Positions 1 through 7,162 of a stretch of 64,000 nt of DNA are shown one piece after another; the first letter of the stretch is position 1; each line of letters opens with the position of its first letter. The position numbers were made by a program, and so were the translations under genes. Source of the DNA: Novosphingobium flavum (GTDB taxonomy: Bacteria; Pseudomonadota; Alphaproteobacteria; Sphingomonadales; Sphingomonadaceae); assembly GCF_014230315.1 (NCBI RefSeq), contig NZ_JACLAW010000005.1, forward strand, positions 124,001-188,000, in the 5' to 3' direction. The notes under the pieces were generated by a model. The model worked only from the letters and a program-made list of their open reading frames with translations, had not been told where the DNA came from and searched no databases.

Positions 1-1116
1 CTGGACCAGACGGCAATCGCCGCAGACCTGCTCGCCGCGACGCGCGAGACGGTAGCCCGGCTCACGAAGACCCCTGCTGCCAATGTCTGGGTCGTGGCCG
101 CGGCCAACTTTGCCGCCCCGCACATCTTCATGAACCGGCCCGAGCCGGGGCTCGAGCGGTATCGCGCCGCGATGGACGCTGCGATCGCGTCCGCCGCCAG
201 CCGGGCGAGCGCAAGCCTGGCCCCGGCGCGGATCGCCTGGGGTGAGGGGCAGAGCACGGTCAACGTGAACCGCAATGTCGAAATGGCGGACGGCTGGTGG
301 CTCGGCAGCAACGACCACGGGGTGATCGACCGCAGGCTCGGTGTGCTCCGGCTCGATCGCAGCGATGGCCGGCCCATCGGCATCCTCGCCAATTACCCGG
401 TCCAGTCTTCGGTCATGGACCAGACGGGCGGAACGGGCGGCGGCAAGGGCGTCACCGGGGATCTGGGCGGCAATGCCGCGCGCCGGGCGGAAGCGCTGCT
501 GGGCGGCGATGCGGTCGCCATGTTCGTGACCGGCGCTTCGGGCGATCAGGGGCCGGCCTATACTGCCGTGCGCAATGTCTACGACAGTCAGGGCCACATG
601 ACCCGCGTCGACATCGGGGACAAGGGCTTCGTCCTGGCCGAAATGCAGGGCGAACGGCTGGGGGCCGAGGCCGTTCGCGCCGCGCGCGCCGCCGCGCCGG
701 CGGCACCGGCAACACTGTCGCTCGCCTCGGGCACGGTGTCCCTGCCGGCCAAGCGCCGCCCGCCCACGCTGGCCGAAATCAAGCCGACCCGCAGTTATGA
801 ATTCACCGTGACCGGCAAGGCCGATGCCCCGTACTTCATCGCCCGGATCGGAGACGGCGTGATGGTCGGCACCCAGGTCCAGCTCGACGCGGCGACCGGG
901 ATGGAAATCCGTCGCCGTTCCCCGTTCCGGCACACGCTGGTGCTCAACATGGTCAACGGCGGGGCCAAGTATCTTGCCTCGGCGGCGGGCTACAAGGCGA
1001 TCACCTATCAGGCGATGAATTCCGGCTACGCCCCCGGCGGCGCCGAAGCGCTCAGTGCGGCCATCCTCGGGGAACTCGCCGCAATGAAGAAGTCGGCCGG
1101 GGCCGGGACGAAGTGA
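1..1116 (+). CDS. Neutral/alkaline ceramidase-like secreted hydrolase, 3' part
   Basis: The frame is open from the first base of the window, so the true start lies upstream; 371 residues are visible. The order of motifs resembles the N-terminal domain of neutral/alkaline non-lysosomal ceramidases (amidases that cleave N-acyl sphingosine): a stretch with NYPVQSSVMD, then GDLGGNAAR, then FVTGASGDQGP, the last like the GASGDQ-type motif of that family. The first visible codons could be misread as an N-terminus because a GTG occurs at 94, but no ribosome site precedes it. The C-terminal immunoglobulin-like domain of true ceramidases is absent, so the substrate is uncertain. The stop overlaps or abuts the next gene, suggesting co-transcription with the Tat-exported esterase. 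Family assignment is by motif resemblance only. Confidence 0.6.
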   Translation: MDQTAIAADLLAATRETVARLTKTPAANVWVVAAANFAAPHIFMNRPEPGLERYRAAMDAAIASAASRASASLAPARIAWGEGQSTVNVNRNVEMADGWWLGSNDHGVIDRRLGVLRLDRSDGRPIGILANYPVQSSVMDQTGGTGGGKGVTGDLGGNAARRAEALLGGDAVAMFVTGASGDQGPAYTAVRNVYDSQGHMTRVDIGDKGFVLAEMQGERLGAEAVRAARAAAPAAPATLSLASGTVSLPAKRRPPTLAEIKPTRSYEFTVTGKADAPYFIARIGDGVMVGTQVQLDAATGMEIRRRSPFRHTLVLNMVNGGAKYLASAAGYKAITYQAMNSGYAPGGAEALSAAILGELAAMKKSAGAGTK

Positions 1117-1118
1117 CC

Positions 1119-2624
1119 ATGACACAGCGCCCGCCTCGCAACGGGAGGGCCTCCGTGCCCAAGGTGTCGAGAAGGAAGTTCGTCAAGGCGGGGGCCATCG
1201 TCGCTGGCACGGCCTGCGCGGGAGCCCCGATCTTTCAGGAGGCACTCGCCCAGCAGCGAAACGGATTCATGGCCGCATCGGCCGGCCAACCCGATGGCGA
1301 TGGCAAGCCGATGGCCCCCGGCCTGCAGCGCGTCCATGCCCTGTGCGAAGTCACTGGTGGCGGAGAGAAGGTTTACGGCATCGCGGCCGAGTATGACGCG
1401 GACATCGATCCGGCCAGCCTCGCGCTCGATACCTACGCCGCCGGCGTCGTGCCCGCGGCCAAGGGCTATTTCCCGGGCATGCCCGAGGCGGCCGACAAGA
1501 ACGCCACGAGCGCGGCCCCCGTGCCGCGCCCGGTGTCCGCGATCTACACCAGCGCCCAGGCAGGGCTGCGGGCGGACGGGAAAAGCATTCCCGGCCGGTT
1601 CGTGATCGCCGAATTCGGCCATGATCCGGATCTCAGCATCCCGACGACCGACAGCGACAGGGTGATCCTGTCGCAAAACAAGAGCGTCCGCACGAAGGGA
1701 GGCGCCACTTACGCCGCCAGCGACAAGGCATGGAGCAACGCCGGCCCGCGCGGCAACAGCGTGATCATCCGGGGCGTCGATGCGTGGGAGCAGAACCACT
1801 GGTGGTGGGACGATAGCCGCTCGGCCTGGCTGGAATACAGCATCTACCTGCCCAAGTCCTTCCTCAAGCCGGGCGGCGAGAACAAGGCCTATCCCCTCGT
1901 TCTGGCGATCACCCACTCGGGCACGAGCTACGACGGCACCTGCGCCCAGACCCTGACCGAACAGTGCATCGCCTCGATCTGGAGCCTGCCGGAGGAGCAG
2001 GACCGGCACGAATGCGTGGTGATCACCCCGCGCTATGAGCGGACGACCCTGAACGACTACTGGGAACACACGGCCGACGTCGAAAACACCTACCGGCTGG
2101 TCGAGACGCTCCTGACCAACACCTGGAACTTCGGCAATCCGAACCTCGAGGATCGGCGCGACAAGGTCCTGAAGATCGATCCCGCGCGGGTCTATTGCAC
2201 CGGCTGGTCGATGGGCGCGATGACCTCGCTCTGGCTGATGGCGAAGCATCCGAAGACCTTTGCCGCCGGGTTGATCATCGCCGGCCAGCAGCGCCCCGGC
2301 GATGTCGTCACCCTGGCTGACCAGAACCTGCTGATCATCACCGGCAGCCGCGATAGCAAGGCCACGCCGTGGAACGAACGCTGCGTGCCGGTGTGGGAAC
2401 AGGCGGGCGCGAAGGTGACCCGTCCGGCCGAGCGGCTGGACCCGGCGCTGATCTTTCCGGTCGATGATCAGCGCAAGCTGGGCGCTCAGGTTGACGGCTA
2501 TCTGGCGAAGGGCGGCAACATCACCTTCCTCACCTTCGAGGGCGTCGATCACATGGCTTCGGCGCGCAAGTTCTTCCACATCCGCGCGGCCCGGGACTGG
2601 CTCTTCCGACAGGCAAAACGATAG
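1119..2624 (+). CDS. Tat-exported alpha/beta-hydrolase esterase with N-terminal Ig-like domain
   Basis: About 501 residues. The N-terminus carries a twin-arginine signal (SRRKFVKAGAIVAG), so the protein should be exported folded. A beta-rich region at about 60-200 looks like the Ig-like N-terminal domain of EstA-type esterases. The hydrolase domain has the nucleophile elbow GWSMG with Ser near 364, a plausible acid Asp near 412 (GSRDSKATPW) and His near 478 (GVDHM). This resembles predicted peptidases and PHB-depolymerase-like esterases. ATG at 1119 is used here; an in-frame GTG at 1113 overlapping the upstream stop is the alternative and adds only two residues. Substrate unknown; with the ceramidase-like neighbour, an acylated extracellular compound is plausible. 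Confidence 0.7.
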   Translation: MTQRPPRNGRASVPKVSRRKFVKAGAIVAGTACAGAPIFQEALAQQRNGFMAASAGQPDGDGKPMAPGLQRVHALCEVTGGGEKVYGIAAEYDADIDPASLALDTYAAGVVPAAKGYFPGMPEAADKNATSAAPVPRPVSAIYTSAQAGLRADGKSIPGRFVIAEFGHDPDLSIPTTDSDRVILSQNKSVRTKGGATYAASDKAWSNAGPRGNSVIIRGVDAWEQNHWWWDDSRSAWLEYSIYLPKSFLKPGGENKAYPLVLAITHSGTSYDGTCAQTLTEQCIASIWSLPEEQDRHECVVITPRYERTTLNDYWEHTADVENTYRLVETLLTNTWNFGNPNLEDRRDKVLKIDPARVYCTGWSMGAMTSLWLMAKHPKTFAAGLIIAGQQRPGDVVTLADQNLLIITGSRDSKATPWNERCVPVWEQAGAKVTRPAERLDPALIFPVDDQRKLGAQVDGYLAKGGNITFLTFEGVDHMASARKFFHIRAARDWLFRQAKR

Positions 2625-2629
2625 GCGCG

Positions 2630-2797
2630 GGAGGTCGCTGGGCCTTCACGGTGAACCTCGCCCTGGCCTTGTTCCGGAACACCGCCTCCCTGTCGTTCCT
2701 CGGGCTGGCCAGCGCCAACAACCTCGCGCTGACCAAGGCGACCCTGATCCCGCGGCCGCAATGGTCGGCCAAGGTGATGGAAGCGGCGGCGGGCTGA
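2630..2797 (+). other. Intergenic stretch with possible coding remnant
   Basis: The roughly 200 bases between the esterase and the convergent LysR gene contain a 56-codon open frame without a start codon that ends at TGA 2795-2797. Its translation (including LFRNTASLSFLGLASANN) has protein-like composition and may be a decayed gene end. High GC makes open frames common, so this is weak. No promoter or terminator was recognised here. Confidence 0.15.
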
Positions 2798-2821
2798 TCG
2801 CCCACGCCTCGATCCGCTGGC

Positions 2822-4066
2822 TCAGGCCGCGTGGCGTTCGCGCGCCGGGCCGGTCTGACCTGCGTCAAGATGCTCGCGCAGCAGTTGCACCAGTTTCTGA
2901 TGGAGCTGAGATGGCTGGCGATCGGCCCGGCACACCACGTCGATGCCCAGCCCGGCATCGATGGGCGGAAAGGCCAGCTTGCCCAGCGCGAGCCCGCCGC
3001 ACCGGCTCTCGTGCTCGGTCATCAGTGCGAGGCGATCGCTGCCCGCGACGAAGTGGCCGACGACAGCCCCTTCCGAGGCGGCAAAGACGACGCGGGGCGA
3101 GGGCGCCTCTGCGAACAGGGTGGTGCGCACCTGCTCCCGCGCGGAGCCGGTGGCTCCCCCGACCCAATCGAAGCGCGCCAGATCCTCGACCAGAATGTCC
3201 GTCGAGCGGTTGAGTGGGTGTCCCGGCCGGGCGAAGACGAAATAGGGCGTGGCGACGAGGCGGATCTTGGCCAGGTCGCCGCCAACCTCGCCCACATCGC
3301 CGACCACGAGGTCGACTTCGCCCGCCCGCAGCCTGGTCACCAGTTCTGCCGGGCTTTCGCGCAGCACGGTGACCCGTGCGTCCTGGTATTCGTCGGCCAG
3401 TTCGATCAGGACGCGGGCCAGCAGGCGATTGCCGAATGCCTGGGCCGCGCCGACCACCAGCCTGTTCGCATCATCGTCAGTCGCGCGGCGCACCTCGCGC
3501 ACGGCAAGCTTGATTTCGCACGCCAGCATGGCAAGCGCCCGGGCGCAGGGCTGCGCGAGGGCGGTGAGCCGGACGCCGGCCGGCGTGCGTTCCAGCAATT
3601 TGCCAAGATGAGCCTCGATTGCATGGGCCGTGCGGCGTGCGGCGTTTTCGGTCGAACCGAGGGCCTGCGCGGTCCGGTCCAGCGCTTCCGTTTCCAGCAA
3701 GGTTGTCAGCAGGCGCAGATGGACGGGCGTGAGATTGTGCAGCGCCTTCCCGGCATCCGTCACCCCGAGGCGGGCGATCGCTTCGGCGGCATCTTCGAGC
3801 GGAGCGGCCGTCCTGGCCAGGAACAGTTCTCCGGCCGGGGTAAGGGCCGAACCCGTCGTGCCGCGCGTCAGCAAGCGAACACCGACCCGCCGCTGGAGCA
3901 GGGCCAGTGCCTGGGTGGCGCCGGGCTGGGAAAGGTTGCACGTCGCGGCAGCGCGCTGAATGCTGCCAAGGCGCGCCACCGCGGCCAGCAGCGCGACCTG
4001 CCGGATGCTGGGTGATCCGTCCGCCAGCTCGATGGGGCGCAGGTCTGTCGTCGATGGTTGCCGCAC
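2822..4066 (-). CDS. LysR-family regulator with tandem winged-helix domains
   Basis: At 414 residues this is about 100 longer than a usual LysR protein. The first helix-turn-helix lies at about 18-85 (SIRQVALLAAVARLGSIQRA then LSQPGATQALALLQRRVG). A second region with the same pattern lies at about 112-180 (TPVHLRLLTTLLETEALDRT, then TENAARRTAHAIEAHLGKLL). The substrate-binding domain follows from about 190 (RLVVGAAQAFGNRLLARVL; DLVVGDVGEVGGDL; HPLNR). The extra length is therefore a duplicated DNA-binding domain rather than an extended sensor. It is convergent with the esterase and shares the strand of metE. The ligand cannot be inferred. A perfect hyphenated palindrome 59 bases upstream of its start is a possible autoregulatory site. 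Confidence 0.8.
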   Translation of the reverse strand: MRQPSTTDLRPIELADGSPSIRQVALLAAVARLGSIQRAAATCNLSQPGATQALALLQRRVGVRLLTRGTTGSALTPAGELFLARTAAPLEDAAEAIARLGVTDAGKALHNLTPVHLRLLTTLLETEALDRTAQALGSTENAARRTAHAIEAHLGKLLERTPAGVRLTALAQPCARALAMLACEIKLAVREVRRATDDDANRLVVGAAQAFGNRLLARVLIELADEYQDARVTVLRESPAELVTRLRAGEVDLVVGDVGEVGGDLAKIRLVATPYFVFARPGHPLNRSTDILVEDLARFDWVGGATGSAREQVRTTLFAEAPSPRVVFAASEGAVVGHFVAGSDRLALMTEHESRCGGLALGKLAFPPIDAGLGIDVVCRADRQPSQLHQKLVQLLREHLDAGQTGPARERHAA

Positions 4067-4124
4067 GGCGATCCGCTTCGTGAGAAACTGGTCTTTCTCC
4101 GATAAGGCAAGCCGCGCTCCGGGT

Positions 4125-4142
4125 CTAGGGTCCTGACCCTAG
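4125..4142. promoter_or_regulatory. Hyphenated palindrome upstream of the LysR gene
   Basis: CTAGGGTC-CT-GACCCTAG is a perfect 8-bp inverted repeat with a 2-bp spacer, about 59 bases upstream of the LysR start. LysR proteins often bind interrupted palindromes near their own promoter, so this could be an operator. It could also be a transcript hairpin. No direct evidence distinguishes these. Confidence 0.35.
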
Positions 4143-4196
4143 GGTTCGCCGGGGCGCGTCGATGGGCGGGGCTGGCGGCGCGCGGCAGACGTCGGG

Positions 4197-4234
4197 CCGG
4201 GATGGAGCGGGCGCGATGCCACGTTCCATCCCGG
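4197..4234 (-). terminator. Hairpin just after metE
   Basis: CCGGGATGGA (4197-4206) and TCCATCCCGG (4225-4234) form a perfect 10-bp stem with an 18-base loop, starting five bases after the metE stop. No clear T-run follows on the minus strand, so it may be a weak intrinsic terminator or only a 3'-end stabilising hairpin. Confidence 0.4.
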
Positions 4235-4239
4235 TACGA

Positions 4240-6564
4240 TCAGAAGAGCCCGGCCCGCGCGACCTTGGCTGCGGCCACCATGTTGACCAGCGCGGGCTTC
4301 ACATCCTCCCACTTGCGGGTCTTGAGGCCGCAGTCGGGATTGACCCAGAGCTGGGCAGCGGGCAACCGCTCGCTCGCGCCGGCCAGCAGCCCCGCCATCT
4401 CGTCCACGGTGGGGATGCGCGGCGAGTGGATGTCATAGACACCCGGCCCGATGTCGCCGGGGTATTGGTAGGTGGCGAAAGCGTCGAGCAGTTCCATCCG
4501 CGATCGCGCCGTCTCGATCGAGATGACGTCGGCGTCCATCGCGCCGATCGCGGCTATGATCTCGTTGAACTCCGAATAACACATGTGCGTATGGATCTGG
4601 GTTTCGCTGGCCACGCCCGATGCGGCAAGGCGGAAGGCTTCCACGGCCCAGTCGAGATAGGCCGGCCAATCGGCCTGGCGCAGCGGCAGGCCTTCGCGCA
4701 GGGCCGCCTCGTCGATCTGGATGATCCGGGCGCCCGCCGCCTCCAGGTCGTTCACCTCGTCGCGGATGGCCAGCGCGATCTGGCGGCAGGTGTCGCGGCG
4801 GGGCTGATCGTCGCGCACGAACGACCATTGCAGGATCGTCACCGGGCCGGTCAGCATGCCCTTCACCGGCTTGCCGGTCAGCGACTGGGCATAGTCCCAC
4901 CAACTCACCGTCATCGGCGCGGGCCGCGCCACGTCGCCATAGATGATCGGCGGGCGAACGTAGCGGGAGCCATAGCTCTGCACCCAGGCCGCCTTGGTGA
5001 AGGCGAAGCCCGAAAGCTGCTCGCCGAAATACTGGACCATGTCATTGCGCTCGAACTCGCCATGGACCAGCACGTCGAGCCCGATTTCCTCCTGCCAGCG
5101 AATGGCGCGTTCGGTTTCCTCGCGCAGGAACCGGTCATAGTCCGCGCCGCCCAGCGCGCCCTTGCCATGGGCGGCACGGGCCTTGCGGACCTCGCCGGTC
5201 TGCGGGAAGGAGCCGATCGTGGTGGTCGGCAGCGGCGGCAGATTGAGAATCCCCTCCTGCCGCGCGATGCGCTGGGCAAGGCCTTCGCCGCGCCGGCTGT
5301 CCTTCTCGGTGATCGCGCCAACGCGGGCGCGCACCGCGGCATTGTTGGTAAGGGATGAGGCCCGGCGCCGCGCGATCGCAATCTCGTTCGCGGCAAGCTC
5401 GTCGGCGATCACCCGCGGCCCGTGATTGAACCCCAGTGCCAACACGTGGAGTTCGCCCAGCTTCTGCACGGCAAAGGACAGCCATTCCACAACCTGCGGA
5501 TCAAGCTCGGATTCCAGCGCCAGGTCGATCGGCGTGTGCAGCAGCGAACAGGACGGCGCGATCTGCACCGCCGCGCGCCCGCGAACGACCGGCTCATAGC
5601 GGCCCAGCAGCCCGGCCAGATCGGCCTTCCACACGTTGCGTCCATCGATCACGCCCAGCGAGAGCAGGAGATCGGCGGGCGCCTTGTCGAGCAACTGCGC
5701 CAATTGCTCCGGCGCGCGGACAAGATCGACATGGAGCCCCGCCACCGGCAGGTCCAGCGCAAGGCCCAGATTGTCGCCCAGCGCGCCGAAATAGGTCGCC
5801 AGCATCAGCTTCGCGTCGGCCACTCCGGCCAAGGCCCGGTAGGCCACGCGATAGGCCTCGCGGGCCTCGTCGCCCAGATCCAGCACCAGCGCCGGTTCGT
5901 CCACCTGCACCCAGTCCGCCCCCGCTGCCACGAGCCGCTGCAAAAGCTCGATGTAAACCGGCAGCAGGCGGGGCAGCAGCGTCAGCGGATCGAAGCCATC
6001 GACGGTGGACTTGGCCAGCAGCAGCCAGGTGACCGGCCCGAGGATCACCGGGCGGGTGTGATGCCCCAGCGCCAACGCTTCGACAAAGTGATCGACCGGC
6101 TTGCGGGTGCCAAGGGCAAAGGCCTGATCCGGGCCGACTTCGGGCACCATGTAATGGTAATTGGTGTCGAACCACTTGGTCATTTCCAGCGCGCGCACGT
6201 CGGCCCCGCTGTCATGGCCATGAGCGCAGCCATGGTCCGCGGCGGGCTCGCTGCGGGTGCCCCGCGCCATGGCGAAGTAGACCTCCAGCGAGTCAGCCGC
6301 TCCAAGGTGGCGATAGTGCTGCGGCACCGCGCCCACCATCACGCTGGTGTCGAGCACCTGGTCATACAGCGAGAAGTCATTGCTCGGGATCACCTCGATC
6401 CCGGCGTCCTTCTGGCGCTTCCAGTTGGCCGCGCGCAGGGCCCTGGCCTTCTCGAGCAGACCGGCTTCGTCAAGCTTGCCGGCCCAGAAGGCCTCGGTTG
6501 CGAATTTGAGTTCCCGGTGGGCGCCGATGCGGGGAAAACCAAGGCTGGCGGTGGTAACGGGCAT
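4240..6564 (-). CDS. metE: Cobalamin-independent methionine synthase
   Basis: Transfers the methyl group of 5-methyltetrahydropteroyl-polyglutamate to homocysteine, the last step of methionine synthesis, in the cytoplasm. The 774-residue length matches the family. The N-terminus (TASLGFPRIGAHRELKFATE) and the C-terminal catalytic half starting near TTTIGSFPQT are typical. Zinc ligands are seen in HTHMCYSEFNEI (His and Cys) and NPDCGLKTR (Cys). The start has a strong ribosome site, AAGGAG, 7 bases before the ATG. A cobalamin riboswitch, a terminator-like hairpin and a promoter with an embedded palindrome lie upstream, so expression should fall when B12 is available and the B12-dependent MetH can work. 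metH is not in the window. Confidence 0.97.
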   Translation of the reverse strand: MPVTTASLGFPRIGAHRELKFATEAFWAGKLDEAGLLEKARALRAANWKRQKDAGIEVIPSNDFSLYDQVLDTSVMVGAVPQHYRHLGAADSLEVYFAMARGTRSEPAADHGCAHGHDSGADVRALEMTKWFDTNYHYMVPEVGPDQAFALGTRKPVDHFVEALALGHHTRPVILGPVTWLLLAKSTVDGFDPLTLLPRLLPVYIELLQRLVAAGADWVQVDEPALVLDLGDEAREAYRVAYRALAGVADAKLMLATYFGALGDNLGLALDLPVAGLHVDLVRAPEQLAQLLDKAPADLLLSLGVIDGRNVWKADLAGLLGRYEPVVRGRAAVQIAPSCSLLHTPIDLALESELDPQVVEWLSFAVQKLGELHVLALGFNHGPRVIADELAANEIAIARRRASSLTNNAAVRARVGAITEKDSRRGEGLAQRIARQEGILNLPPLPTTTIGSFPQTGEVRKARAAHGKGALGGADYDRFLREETERAIRWQEEIGLDVLVHGEFERNDMVQYFGEQLSGFAFTKAAWVQSYGSRYVRPPIIYGDVARPAPMTVSWWDYAQSLTGKPVKGMLTGPVTILQWSFVRDDQPRRDTCRQIALAIRDEVNDLEAAGARIIQIDEAALREGLPLRQADWPAYLDWAVEAFRLAASGVASETQIHTHMCYSEFNEIIAAIGAMDADVISIETARSRMELLDAFATYQYPGDIGPGVYDIHSPRIPTVDEMAGLLAGASERLPAAQLWVNPDCGLKTRKWEDVKPALVNMVAAAKVARAGLF

Positions 6565-6789
6565 GCGAAATCTCCTTCGGACCAGCGCGGTCGCCGGTCC
6601 GTCATGTCGGTTCGGAAAAGGATTGCCTGGATTTGTGCGCGCGCCGCGTCAGGCGAGGATCGGTCTCGCCGGCACGACGCGCCAACTCATTCGTCGGAAC
6701 GAACAAGATCGGCGCAAGACTGGTAACATCAACCGATCACCTGTGTTGGCGGGCGGAAGTGCCGAAGGGAGAGCGCGCGAACACCAAAG

Positions 6790-6814
6790 GCGCCGGGGCG
6801 TCAGGTCCCGGCGC
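6790..6814 (-). terminator. Candidate riboswitch expression-platform terminator
   Basis: On the minus strand GCGCCGGG (6807-6814) pairs perfectly with CCCGGCGC (6790-6797) around a 9-base loop, followed by CCTTTGGTGTT. It lies between the B12 box and metE, where the expression platform should be, so it may be the attenuator stem that forms when cobalamin is bound. The T-tract is short. The rest of the leader, 6565-6866, shows only the metE ribosome site. Confidence 0.5.
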
Positions 6815-6869
6815 GTTGCAATCGCGCGATCCACCGGAGGAACCCCCGTCCGAGGAACGTTTTGGCGTC

Positions 6870-7064
6870 GAAGGCAGGTCTCCTGGCTTGCGGGTCAACG
6901 CGTCGGTTCCGGCCTTCCCGGCATCCGTGCAGGACGCCAGTGACACGAAATGGAACCGCCGCTCGCCGCTTACAGTTGCGGGGGCAGCGCCGGAATCTGC
7001 CTGAACGGCATCACCGGCTTCCCGTCTTAGCCCTGCCGCCATGCCTGGGGCAGGGAACCTTGAC
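6870..7064 (-). ncRNA. Cobalamin (AdoCbl-type) riboswitch
   Basis: Read on the minus strand, the region has the conserved order of a B12 element. First comes GGGAAGCCGGTG, then ATTCCGGCGCTGCCCCCGC followed by AACTGTAAGCGG, then a GTGTCACTGG block corresponding to the GCCACTG element. The B12 box AGCCAGGAGACCTGCC closes it at 6873-6888. It lies in the metE leader about 300 bases before the start codon. Such elements before metE repress the B12-independent enzyme when cobalamin is present. Confidence 0.95.
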
Positions 7065-7070
7065 GCAGTC

Positions 7071-7099
7071 TATGCACACCATCGCCGCGCCAATGTCAA
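7071..7099 (-). promoter_or_regulatory. Predicted metE promoter
   Basis: On the minus strand a consensus -35 box TTGACA (7094-7099) and a -10-like TGCATA (7071-7076) are 17 bases apart. Transcription would begin just before the riboswitch. Five bases of the -35 box (7095-7099) lie inside one arm of the 40-bp palindrome, so a protein bound there would block initiation. Confidence 0.6.
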
Positions 7100-7134
7100 C
7101 ACGGATATAAAGATATCTTTATATCCGTGTTGAC
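7095..7134. promoter_or_regulatory. Perfect 40-bp palindrome at the metE promoter, candidate ArsR-type (SahR-like) operator
   Basis: The left arm GTCAACACGGATATAAAGAT (7095-7114) is followed directly by its exact reverse complement (7115-7134). The core ATAAAGATATCTTTAT is AT-rich in a GC-rich genome and resembles palindromes bound by ArsR-family regulators of methionine and S-adenosylhomocysteine metabolism (SahR) in Proteobacteria; this match is from memory and not verified. Its overlap with the -35 box of metE suggests repression. It also lies just past the stop of the upstream GH3 gene and could fold in RNA, but no T-run follows. Confidence 0.6.
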
Positions 7135-7162
7135 CGGAGATCGGCCCAAGGCACCTCGGCCC

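Noticed and set aside
1026..2579. Minus-strand frame of 517 codons opposite the Tat esterase
   Set aside because: The esterase frame has Tat signal and GWSMG motif; the antisense translation has no recognisable motif.
7095..7134. Palindrome read as a simple terminator of the GH3 gene
   Set aside because: It is AT-rich in the stem core, has no following T-run in the GH3 direction and overlaps a well-placed -35 box, so an operator reading is preferred; a termination role is not excluded.
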